Origin: Pseudofabraea citricarpa
Lineage: Eukaryota; Ascomycota; Leotiomycetes; Helotiales; Dermateaceae
DNA: 64,000 nt
Direction: 5' to 3'
Assembly: GCA_029641185.1 (NCBI GenBank)
Contig: JAPWGK010000005.1
Location: 806,001-870,000, forward strand
Positions 11,607-22,316 of the stretch are shown one piece after another. The position numbers and the translations under genes are program-made. The notes under the pieces were generated by a model, which was not told the origin of the DNA, did no database searches, and saw nothing but the letters and a program-made list of their open reading frames with translations. Positions within the stretch are counted from its first letter, which is position 1, and the number at the start of each line of letters is the position of its first letter.

Positions 11607-13939
11607 ATGGCAGAAAGAGCCTCGGGATTCGATTCGGAGGTAGCTGGTGTCCAAGCGGAGCGAAAATTATGGTACCGATCAACGTTGTTTAATGCCTTTG
11701 TCATTGGTGGTGTCGGATTTATGGCTCCTGGATTGTGGAATGCGATGAACTCGCTTGGTGCAGGAGGTGCACAAAGCCCATTTTTGATCAACGCCGCGAA
11801 TGCCCTCGTCTTTGGACTAAGTACGCAACTTTCCCAGAAAGAATCCGATTCGAAAGCGTGAAGCTGAGACTTATGTAGTGGGATTTTTATGCTTATTTGG
11901 TGGCCCGATTGCGAATCGAATTGGACTGAGATACACACTATTGCTAGGAGCGGCAGGATACCCACTTTACTCGTATGCCAGCACAGACTTCCCCCCCAAA
12001 TATCTTCTAGAAGCTGACAAGTACCAGTGCTGGATTATATACCAACAATCGTTTTGTGAGTAGCAATGAAAGGTTGGGTTAAGAGTGATTGCTGATTATG
12101 GTAGGGTAATGTCTGGTTCGTTTTGGTCGGTGCAGTAGCATGTGGAGTATCGTAAGTGAAGTTCTTTCAGAGTTCCACCAAGATCACTATTAATAATTTG
12201 AACAGTGCCGGTTTGTTTTGGGCTTCTGAGGGAGCTATTGCTTTGGGTTATCCAGAACCATCCAAGCGAGGAAGATATATGAAGTAAGATCTCCAAGCAT
12301 GTTGGCAATTTTTATTCGTACTGCAAGCTAAATTTCAAATTTAGTATCTGGCTCTGGTTCCGCACTGGAGGGCCTCTCGTTGGCGGTGCCATCGTTCTCG
12401 GATTGAACCAGTATGTGTTGCTAAGTCAATCGTGCGTAGCATTGTTAACAGAATTTAGTTCCGCTGCTGCTAAAAAGAAGGGAAAAGTTGGCTACGGTAA
12501 TTATCTCACCATCCATTTGAGTTTCTTTGGCTAAATATCTAATTTCATAGAAACCTACTTGGTATTTATCGCACTGCAATGCCTGTCAATCCCGATCGCA
12601 TTGCTTCTCACCCCTCCAGATAAGGTGCGTGAAGACATTACTGAGTTCAGGCATCGCATACTGACAATTTCTCTCAGGTTCAGCGTGCAGACGGAAGCAA
12701 GGTCATTGTTCGAGCAGAAAAATCCTTCAAGGCTGAGTTCAAGGCGCTGTGGAATGTTTGCAAAAGAAAAGAAGTGCGCACAGATAATGGGTTCCACGCT
12801 ATACCGCGAAACTAACAGAAAACTAGATTATTCTTCTTTTACCAATTTTCTGGGCAGCATACTTTAACCAGTACAGCGGAAGTAAGTTGCAACCACAGAA
12901 ACAGAGATACCGTATATTAACGATGTGCACAGATTTCCAAACCTATTACTTCGGAGTCCGCGCAAGAGCACTGATCGGATTTGTTGGTATGTTGTCAATC
13001 TTTCAAGATCAATCATTTCGAGCACAATGACTAACGTCCTATTTTAGGAAACTTTTTCACCTTGTTATCTTCTACCATCATGAGCGTCTTGCTCGACTAC
13101 AAGAAGCTTCCTGTTATTAAGCGTATTCGTTACGGGTGAGTTAACCATTACTGAAATCCACTTTGAAAGAAGTAAAATAACATTTGGGCCAAGGTTCTTC
13201 TATGTCGTTGCTGTCCACATCCTCGCCTGGGTCTACGGTTGGGTAATCCAAGAGAAGTACACCGCGAATCCACCAGTGTATGATTGGGAAGATTCTGGAT
13301 TTATCGAGGGATTCTTTGTTATAATTCTCTGGAGTGAGTAACCGATGCTTTCTCGTCTTCCTACCATACTAACCAAATTAAAGGTTTTGCACAACAATCA
13401 CTTCAGAATTGGCTTTATTATCTTGTTTCTACAATGACGGACAATATTTCAGAACTCTGTAAGAAAACCACCACATCTCAAGACTAATCGGTTGGATACT
13501 AATCTTCTTCTCAGCTCGCTTCACTGGTATTCTCCGTGGACAGGAAAGTTTCGCACAGGCCGTATCTTTCGGTTTGAATACGCGATCGTGGACTGGTGGG
13601 CGTGTGCCATTGGCAGTGAACAGTATTCTTCTTGGTATGTCGTCCTGGCTTCAACCCAAAGTTTCTTTCCTTGCTCAATAATATTGTTCCATGAGATACT
13701 AATCTGATCCCGCAGGCCTGGCTGTGGTCCCTACCTGGCTCGTAGTGCGGAATCATGTCCCGGTGGAGGTGGGACGAAAGGGAGATGACGCCGAAGAGAG
13801 CGATGTAGGTGGTGATATCAGCGTTAAGAAAGCTAGTGGTGCAGATGTCGCTGTCTCAACATTGGCACCAGAGGAAGTTGTTGTTGATGCAAAGGAGAGA
13901 TCGAAGATTGCTACTGGACAGACATATGCTGCTAAATAG
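11607..13939 (+). CDS. UNC93-like MFS membrane protein
   Basis: I could join 16 exons (first 11607-11820, last from about 13716 to 13939) through 15 short introns into about 497 residues with consistent phases. The sequence has the marks of the fungal UNC93-like branch of the major facilitator superfamily: FVIGGVGFMAPGLWNAMNSLGAGG in the first membrane segment (about residues 30-53), GYPLYSAGLY, a segment ending VLVGAVACGVSAGLFWASEGAIALGYPEPSKRG, an IWLWFRTGGPLVGG loop, FWAAYFNQYSGNFQTYYF, and NTRSWTGGRVPLAVN near the end. About 11-12 hydrophobic segments are visible. The C-terminal 60 residues are charged and cytosolic by inference. The transported substrate of this fungal family is unknown. 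The density of introns (15 in 2.3 kb) is unlike its neighbours. Confidence 0.9.
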
Positions 13940-14513
13940 AACAGTTGACTATTCATTTTATCGCAATATTCTCTAATAGAGGGTCTTCTTAAAGTAGAGT
14001 ATTTTTTGTGTATGGTAGAATTATTAGATTCTTCTTAGTTCTGGCACAGGCTTTCGTACACATCATTCGATTTTCCTCCGAAGTGAATATTGCGAAATTA
14101 ACTGCAACTGCTGTATTTGTATGAATATTATATCTCTGATGAATTTCACGTCTTCTAATTATTATTATAAGATAGTCATCCTAAAAAGTAGGTAGTTTCG
14201 CAGATTTTCATCACTGTCCTTCATCTCTCTATGCCTTTACTTCAAATGGCATGTGACCTCCGCAGCCCAATACTTCTCGGTCTCGCCATCTGGTATGCTA
14301 AGTAATCAGAAAGAGCCGGTACGAGTTATTCAATAAAATAATTGCACAGTCTATTTACTGATCCGATGTTTGTATTATGAAACGACCAAGATAGTCCCAT
14401 TTTAAAATTGATATCATCTGATAAAGTCTCGGCTGGGTGATATTCACCAAAGCAAGTCGCATTATGGTCTTTTCTTGAAGTACTTAAGTAAGAGATACTC
14501 CTCCAATAACCAA
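13940..14513. other. Intergenic
   Basis: 3' flank of the UNC93-like gene and 5' flank of the tRNA. No further gene seen. Confidence 0.5.
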
Positions 14514-14594
14514 GGCACTTTGGCGGAGTGGTTAACGCGACGCCCTGCTAAGGCGTTTCCCTCGGGAGCGAGTGTTCGAATCACTCAGGTGTCG
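14514..14594 (+). tRNA. tRNA-Ser (GCT)
   Basis: A full cloverleaf folds: acceptor arms GGCACTT and AGGTGTC (one G-U at position 2 and one at 6) with discriminator G; anticodon stem ACGCC/GGCGT around loop CTGCTAA, so the anticodon is GCT (Ser, AGY codons); a long variable arm (TTCCCTCGGGAGC), as expected for tRNA-Ser; and T-arm GAGTG-TTCGAAT-CACTC. No intron. It is flanked 600 bases downstream by an inverted partial copy. Confidence 0.93.
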
Positions 14595-15190
14595 AAAACA
14601 ACAATTCTTTTGCTTTTCCATCAGTTTTTCCTGTTAATCAGGAGGATCTCTTTTGTTCGCCTTTCTTTTAACCCATCTTTCTTTTTGTTCCTCTTTTTTA
14701 TTCTATCTCCCGCCTAAATAAACTTACTCGGCGGTTCTAGAACCTCGTTCTATTAAACCCTGTGCAGATCTGTCCATATGTAACATCACGTGATGGATAC
14801 GAAGTAGGGCCACAGTTAGACCGAACCTTCGTTTTTATGAAACGCATTTCATATAACTTAGCAAAGCAATAACAGACACCTGATTGTATGTAATCAAATT
14901 GTATAAATCACATCCTTCGAGGCTTGCTAAGCATGTGAGTACCCGATATAATCTATCATATTTTAATATACTTCCCACTTATGTGGGATATTTCCACCCA
15001 CACATAACTCAGCCACCTTCTTGCAATATATAACTTAAAGAATAAGTTATCAAACACTTTTAATTCTAATAAAAGATTGTAACATGTTATCATCTAATCA
15101 TACCATAGATGGTAGCAGGCTAGAGATAGGCGATCGCTTATAATATAGAACCGAGGATTAACTAAGACGGCCGGGTGAAAACCCATCTTT
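14595..15190. other. AT-rich spacer between tRNA and its partial copy
   Basis: Strongly AT-rich, with many TATA and TTAA runs between 14840 and 15150. No gene. It could be the remnant of an inserted element. Confidence 0.45.
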
Positions 15191-15241
15191 CGACACCTGA
15201 GCGATTCGAACACTCGCTCCCGAGGGAAACGCCTTAGCAGG
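15191..15241 (-). pseudogene. Inverted 3'-half copy of tRNA-Ser(GCT)
   Basis: On the minus strand this reads as the tRNA-Ser at 14514-14594 from the anticodon loop (CTGCTAA) through the variable arm, T-arm and 3' acceptor strand to the discriminator G. The match is nearly exact; the 3' T-stem strand is CGCTC in place of CACTC. The 5' half (acceptor, D-arm, 5' anticodon stem) is absent, so it cannot fold as a tRNA. Confidence 0.85.
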
Positions 15242-15868
15242 CTATAGGCAACATCAAATAATCTTTACCAAACAATGAGAAACTCTACTAACAGCGGTGC
15301 TGCTTATTCTAGATGCCTATACTCGCAGCCTATTCAACAGGCTGCAACAGAGATCTACGATAATAATAAATCAGGGCCTTGGTCCAAATGAGAGCGTGGG
15401 CCGGTGTTTTCAACTCTTGAAATTGTTCCTTGAGTTGAGGTCAAAGAATATATAGATGGAGCAACCATCATTATGTAGAATTGAGAGAGCTTCTGCATTG
15501 CTGAAGAGTGGATTGCTAAAGAGGACAAGTTGGGTTCTATGATAGAATCGGGCGGCTATTTGGGTGGCTGCAGTGAACCTGTGGGGCCAGTGAGCCGGGC
15601 CGGCCAACCCTTTCACAAGCGATCAAGGAAATAAGAACTTCCTCTCCATCACCAGCAACCCCGCAATCCAGATGCGATCATGTTTTCACATCGCCTACCC
15701 GGTGATATTACAGAGAGTTATATTCTACACATGACACAGTCGTCACCAAAGCGCGCTTCCACACCTCCTAATGCTGAGGACGGAATTATCCCTTGAGGAT
15801 TTGGATTTGAATTCGAGCCCTGTTTCCAGGCAAAATGGGAGGATAATCTGGAACAACAAGAGGCCCGC

Positions 15869-16926
15869 TTGAAGAGATATCATCGATTTGGTATGGATGC
15901 CGATGATGCAAGAAAGTCCACACCAGAGGATATGCGGAAAGCGTACCGTCGATTCATCGAAAGTGAGCTGGACGACGTCCATACGCCATCTCCTTCGCCG
16001 AGCCCCAAATCAATGTCCCATGGTTCTACACAAAGTGTCGAGCAGTATCGTAGACCTGGGGATGACAATAGCAGTCCGCACCGCGATTCAGCGCCCCAGA
16101 AACGAAACGGTGGACACGGTATTCGGACGAAAAGTAAGAGTGACAAGATTGCGCCTGTTGGAATCAAGAAACGACGAAAGAGAGGCCCCGCGCTATCTCT
16201 CCAGAATCAGCCATCTACCCACGCTCTGGAAACTAGATCTCGAAAATGAGCGACGATTCGTACATGATGCAAGGTGCTAGGCCTTTGCCAGCGGCGAGTC
16301 ATAATTATACACCCGGTTGAACAACACCATTGGGCCAGCTGGGATAATAGACGGTGATTTTCTTACTTACTGTCCTACGATTCGAGGCTCCATCTTCGAC
16401 GAAAAGCTCTCAAGGTGAGATCGTATTCTCCAACAACGACATCGCTATCAAACTAATCCATCGATTTATAGCTGGTATCCTTCGTAGCCTACCAAAGCCA
16501 GACAAGCCACCAGCTTGCGAGACAGATTGATTAAGATCCGAAAATGCACAGGTATTGAATTACCAGATCTCCTATCATCGCAGAAGCGGTACCATTTACT
16601 AGGTAAGGGAAATGCTCCTTCCAAAATTCTCTCAAACGCACCAACATCCGGAACGAAGCGACGTACAATCTTGAGTTCAAACTGCCATCGATCTCAGAAC
16701 ACCTTGATTTATCGATTGATTACGAACCCTGAACATCAATCACGACGCTGCAACCCAAGATACATCGAGCAACGTTGCAGTCTAAGAAGAGGCGTGTTCC
16801 ATAGATTCAATAGACAATCAAAGAGGATGCGATGCTAGTCCAGATGAGGAGCGATGGCTGTCCATGGGAAGACATCAGTGCTGCTCTCCTTCACCGGATC
16901 ATAGACATCTCCGGATGCTTTGTTTG
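15869..16926 (+). pseudogene. Decayed gene with a Myb/SANT-like piece
   Basis: An open frame at 15869-16249 begins MKRYHRFGMDADDARKSTPE and continues with a Ser/Pro-rich and a basic stretch (IKKRRKRGP) like a nuclear protein. About 570 bases further on, at about 16822-16897, another frame reads EDAMLVQMRSDG and WEDISAALLHR, which resembles the short Myb/SANT-like domain of fungal proteins (ED..L...KS.G..W.EI...LP.R). Stops and frame changes lie between and after these pieces, and no set of introns that I tried links them. I read it as a relic; a multi-exon gene with poor splice sites is not excluded. Confidence 0.4.
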
Positions 16927-17780
16927 ACAAATTCCAAACAGTAAATTGACGATCTTACGACATATCAATTAACCGGTCGTTCTGGAATTGGAGGAGGGGC
17001 TAATTGTATCGTTGAGATGAGAGTTCCTGTATTGGAGAAGATCGAGCCATCAAGCAGCGATGATGATAGCTCAAGTGGTGGCGATCTGAACTTTAGTAAC
17101 GACAATTGAGATTCTAGTTAGACCGAGCAGTACCGTTTGACTACGAGTAAGTGGAGCCGACAGCCAGGCATAACATGAGCGTCTTCAATTGGTGATTAAA
17201 GGGAATTGAACAATTCCCAAAATGGAAGGGCTAGTTAGTGGCTGTGGAAGCTGTAGGATCTCAGACGGGGTAGGGAGGGGAGGAAGAGAAAAAGGGGTGG
17301 AGGTTTCTTATTTACTTGCTTGGCTCAGTAGCGTCTTTGATTAAAAGTAACTGCGAGGTCAATCATAAAGATTATTCCCCCTCACCCGCCCCCAATTCCC
17401 AGATATCACGTATACAGATTTGCTGTCAGCACTCGCCTTTGCACAAAGGGCCAATCATCTTGAAAGTATTCCCCTCCTATAAGAAGATACCATCGATGAA
17501 GATGATAGATACCCTGGAGGTCAATGGTGCCTGGTTTGGAGGCAAGAGGCGGAGTTGCTTTGAAAGGTGCATTTCGGTATGTTTGGGTTTGTAGTTGTGT
17601 GCGGGATTACAGGTCATCTTCACAAAGGGAGGAACGTTGACTAAAGAAGGCAGAGTCTGAGTATTAAGGGGACACGTTTTGTGAATCTGATTTAGAGGAT
17701 AATTTCTAACTTGCCAAAGTAATAAATATCCAACTGTCAATATTCGCATTCTTCGTATTAACACTTGCCATCTATTCCAG

Positions 17781-17918
17781 GATGCGAACGGGAAGCCTTC
17801 TACTTGGGATAAGGAAACCGGTCGAGATGGTATTGAAAAATTAGTAGAAGCCGCCAAAGATACTGAATTTTTCAAGTCTACGTCATACAAGTATAATCTT
17901 GCTGGCTTTTATGTATAA
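17781..17918 (+). pseudogene. Terminal exon or gene fragment, unknown family
   Basis: After a good acceptor (TATTCCAG), 46 codons read DANGKPSTWDKETGRDG, then IEKLVEAAKDTEFFKSTSYK and YNLAGFYV before TAA. Composition and an amphipathic helix make this look truly coding, yet I do not recognise it. A possible preceding exon ends before GTATGT at 17578, giving a 203-base intron, longer than others here. No proper start or upstream body was found, so it may be a remnant left by rearrangement. Confidence 0.3.
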
Positions 17919-19706
17919 TACTCTGGCGCGGATATTTAATATATTCTGTTGTCATTATCAGCCTTGTTGCCAGTACAAACCTACCGTGATATGAAAATTC
18001 AAAAGCACAATCCGATGATACCACGGCGATAAATTATAAGCATAGAATTTCAGATGGACGTTCATTCCAGCATAAGTTAAGGCACAATCTGAGTTACCAA
18101 GCTCTGCACACTTCAGGACGCCTTCCACGATATTGGTATACTCTAAGTTGATCAACTCACATATCAAGAGATATCTAAACATAGCGGCTTATCATGCAAC
18201 ACACGATCAAAGGTTTCGCATCCGATTCTGGCGAGATCTAGAATGAAATACATACTTTTTGATTATCAACTAACCGCATTCGAGTGGCCAGACTTGAGGC
18301 AAGCAAGAACAATATTGCAAAGTCCTTTGCTCAGTTGCGATTCATGAAACATAAATAAACCCTGCCTGCCTCCAAGTCATATAGAAGCCTGAAGTTTAGA
18401 TCTGGTTTGACTTTGATTGCTTCATTGTATACCTATCATGAACCCGAGAAACATTAAACAAAGATTTTGAAAGGCCCATCAATAAAATCAATTTTTTCTC
18501 TCACTTAATTGAAACTCAAAAGCCTGATTCTCAATCTCCCCTAAAACATCAAGATATATCGTCAAGGTGTAGCGTCATTTTGAAAAGCCTTGAATGCCAC
18601 AGATGAAGCTCTAAGCATACAGTATATGATATCTTCGTAGGTGAATTTTATCTGCTGTTGTTACTTCTGTTTCTGTTGTCATTTATTTGCACGCAGTTTA
18701 AAACATTCTTTAAGACAGAGCTAAAGAGTCTCAAATTGTTGTTTGTCGAGAATATGTAATGCCAGGGTTCTATAGTGTCAGTAAGCATAAGCTTATTGAA
18801 ATTATCAAAAAGGTGAATGTTCCTGAATGTGCAAGGACAAGATCATGATTCATGTTAATATCTCTCCTGTTTGGCGCAGCTTGGTATATATGTATGGCAC
18901 ACCCTTGTCTTGCGTGAATCAAATCTTAGCTTCTTTGATGTCTGTCTAAAACAATAACATGCATTGGATGCAAGCACACCGTCATTAGACGAGAGAGGGT
19001 TCTGTATTTGCATTCAGACTTTTGTCTCATCGGTTGCTCCTCTTACTCTACAATCACCAATGAACACTAACCAGTTGGTATCGACCTCCAACAAGCCTTC
19101 TTTTATTCTGGCATGCAAAACTCCTCTTATCAATCGGCTCCTAGATGGTTCAGGGTCCTTACCACTTTGAACATGTCCAGATCTGCATACGAAAAAGTCG
19201 AGGGGCTAAAATCAAAATAAATGTAGTCTCATATGTAAACGGCCCATGTATTGTTTAGTTGAATCAGCTAGACGAAAACAATATTACCATGACTGTTAAG
19301 CCTAATTATCTTTATTCCTTTTCGTAAAATCTAAACCTTTGTGGCAACCTGTGTAGGCTAAGTAATAGTATCTCTTTAACAAGACGCGCATTCTTTCGTT
19401 TCACCAAACATACACGCACCATGCCAATGCCAGAAACATCGCTATTGCAGAAATCAAAAACTCAAATAGCAAATAACTAGCAGTAAAATAGCAACGCTTT
19501 CCTATCTGTACATCAAACATGCAATTTCCAGCTCTTGACGTCGTAACATTATTCATGAATCATGAGCGCGTGAGAGAAAGCCAAAAACAAAAAAAAAAGA
19601 AACCTGGTACTTTTCCTCCCTCCCTCGTTCAATCATCTCATTTCGCAATGCTGTACTCCTCTTTCTCCTTCTAATCAATTCGTAACAACTTCGTAAATTC
19701 GTAACG
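17919..19706. other. Gene-free stretch
   Basis: About 1.8 kb, AT-rich. Open frames are short and featureless. The right end is probably the 3' UTR of the BTB gene on the minus strand. Confidence 0.5.
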
Positions 19707-22316
19707 TCAGAACCTGGTCGAGAAGGTCTTCTTCGACTTCCTGATCTTGAAATTCTTGGGCGGTGCCCACGTTTCCTCCACGTCCGTCGTGGTCGGGGTG
19801 GTGGTCGGAGAGTCCCTGGTCTCGACCGTAGATGATTTCACTGTTTCTTTCACTGGGTTCGAGTGTTTCTCAAACATTTCCTCGATCGAGGCCAGTTTTG
19901 GTGTGACCTGCAATTCGTTCACGGGCGACCTGACGTCTTCTCTGGGGATTTTAGGAAATGAAGGAGTGCGGTTCAGCTTTCTGTCCCCAGGCCCTCTCAC
20001 ATCCTCTTTTGATGCCGACATTAAATCTTCTCTTGATAGCTCGTCTGTTGATTTTCTAGGTGCCCTCACTTCGTGAGTCGGAGAGTCTCTTGGATTGGCT
20101 TTCAATTCTTCCTTGGCTGGCTGTCCTATCTCGTGGGCACTTGTTCTTGAGGAAATTTGTGTTTCCGGTTGCTGGAATTCTCTCGAGTACGGTCTTGAAT
20201 TTGGTTTCGATTCCTCTTTGACAGGCTCTCTGATTTCATGAACGCTAGCTCTTGGGGAAACGCGGGCTTCTGATTGAATCTCCCTCGAATACGGTCGCGG
20301 GCTGGCCTTCGACTCCTCTTTGGTAGGTTCTAAAACCTCATGGATACTAGCTCTTGGGGAACCTCGTACTTCCGGTTGCTGGAATTCTCTCGAATATGGT
20401 CTCGGGCTGGCCTTCGACTCTTCTTTAGCAGGCTCTAAAACCTCATGGATACTAGCTCTCGGGGAACCTCGTACTTCCGGTCGCTGGAATTCTCTCGAAT
20501 ATGGTCTTGAGATTATTTTCGCCTCTTCTCTCACGGGCTCTTCCACTTCTCTGGTCCTACCTCTGACAGGTGCTCGTGCTTCTGGTTTCGCAGATTCTCC
20601 TGAATATTCTCTTGGAACAACATCCGTCTGCTTCGGTTCTTTGACAGGCGCTTCTGGTGTCCTGGAGTTGATTCGTGTCGATGTTTCAGTCAATTTCTCT
20701 CTCTGAGGGATGTTCACCTCTTCTTGCGGTGGCTTTTTTGCCCCTTTCACATTGACATGGGAGATTTCCGTCGTATCTTCAGTTGGCTGGTCCTTAGAAT
20801 CGTCCTCTAGAGGTGTATGCAGGAGGCTTTGAAAGTCGACATAAAGATCCTCCCTATTTACATCAGCAGATGTCACTCAATAAGTGTTTGTAATTGTATT
20901 TACCCTTTCTTCGCGTAATCAGAGAGGTTCAACCCATCCAGATTAGCCTCGATTGACTTCATAGATGCCTCAATCGAGTCTTCCAGACCGTGACAGTTAG
21001 ATGATGGACCATGCGAATTCCATCTTCGGTTGCTAGTCTTATTACAGACATCCAAGATCTTGATACTTCGAATAGCTCGAGCAAGGTCTTTGAAAGTTCT
21101 GCCGACAAAGGGTTCCTCTGGTCGGGGCCAGACACCGATCTTGCGAGAACTTTTCATCAAGGAGCCCAGAATCATAGAGTCACAGGCATATCTAAGCTCG
21201 TCGTCCAACGAACCGTCACAAACAGTTTGACCAACCAGGTATCTGTTGATGAGACTATGAATGACTGTGATGCTGGCGTCCATCGCGGATTCTCGGTCTC
21301 TCGTTATTGCATCTGCATGAAATTAGCATTGAATTCTTCGCCTAGATTCAGCTGAACTTACGAATGATGCTGCTCGGAATCGGAATTCCTTGAACATGCT
21401 CAAACAATTTTTCGTTGGATTCTCGTTGAGCAAGTCGTGTCATGTCCTTAAACTCATCGGGTCTATTGAACACCCAGAACACAAAAAGAAACGGAAGCAC
21501 GTTTCCATCATATGCCTTTGGAAGCCCCTCTCTCTGGAAATTGTCGATCCAGGTGTCTGAAAAGAACTCCACATTCTCTAGCATCCCAAGACTACTGACC
21601 AAGATGGCAAGCTTATTGAGTACATCAAGGCTGACTTGACGTGGGACTTTCCTACTCGCTCCGTGGATGATATTCAGTAAAATAACCATCGTATCAAAGT
21701 CGACCGAAAGTGAAATTGTGACATGGCCGCTAGCTCGCAGAGTAGCTGCCTGTTTCGAGTTACCGGTCAAGAGTGTCTGGAAGTGTTGAGATGCGAGCAT
21801 CAAATGTCTTGACGAGACCACACAATGAACCTCGTGACTCGACACAATGATTTTCTCTGGCTTTTTTGGGGGCGATGGCGGGGTCACGGGCTGCTCATCT
21901 TCGATAGGATCGATGACCCTCGCTGCCTGTCTCTTCAAAGACGCCCAAAAAGAAGCCGGAGGGCTTGCGGAGCGGTCGCGCAGTGAAGAAGCGTCGGATC
22001 CTCGTGCTGCTCTCGGCGTTGGAGGATATAATGGGCCATTCAGACCATCAGGAGGATCTGGAGCGAAATACAGCACACCGTCATCGAGATCTTCAGGCTC
22101 CGCGGGTGCTTCGGGCTCAGCTCCGGGAGCTGCTTCCTGTTGTCCATCCTCATCGATCGTGGTCAATTTATTCGTTGAAGAACTCTTGTCGTGTGGAGAA
22201 TTGTTTGGCAAGGCCAAAGAATCGCTGGATTGAGAGCCGTCCTCCTTCGTGACATGGCGGATGAGCACCAAGGTGACATCGCCATTTGGCATAAAAATCA
22301 AGGTTTCAGGCGCCAT
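19707..22316 (-). CDS. BTB/POZ-domain protein with repeat-rich C-terminus
   Basis: Exons 21362-22316, 20904-21312 and 19707-20853 give 836 residues. Residues 1-150 are low-complexity and Pro/Glu-rich. A BTB/POZ-like fold follows (about 150-300: IIVSSHEVHCVVSSRHLMLA, FQTLLTGNSKQ, VILLNIIHG), then the helical region that accompanies fungal BTB proteins (ELRYACDSMILGSLM, DVCNKTSNRRW). These usually end near the point matching LNLSDYAKKG. Here a 50-base intron (20854-20903; GTAAAT..TAG with CTGAT branch-like motif) joins in frame to a further 382 residues, mostly Arg/Glu/Pro/Ser repeats of about 30 residues. If the intron is retained, translation stops at once (GGG TAA). BTB proteins often act as homodimers or cullin adaptors; its partner is unknown. 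Alternatively the tail is a separate gene starting at 20876. Confidence 0.75.
20080..20570. repeat. Coding minisatellite, about 90-93 base unit
   Basis: About five imperfect copies of a 30-31 residue unit in the tail of the BTB gene (minus strand), each with a core like HEVLEPAKEESKASPRPYSR followed by E(F/I)QQPEVRGSPRAS. Two central copies are almost identical in DNA, which points to recent unit duplication. Confidence 0.85.
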
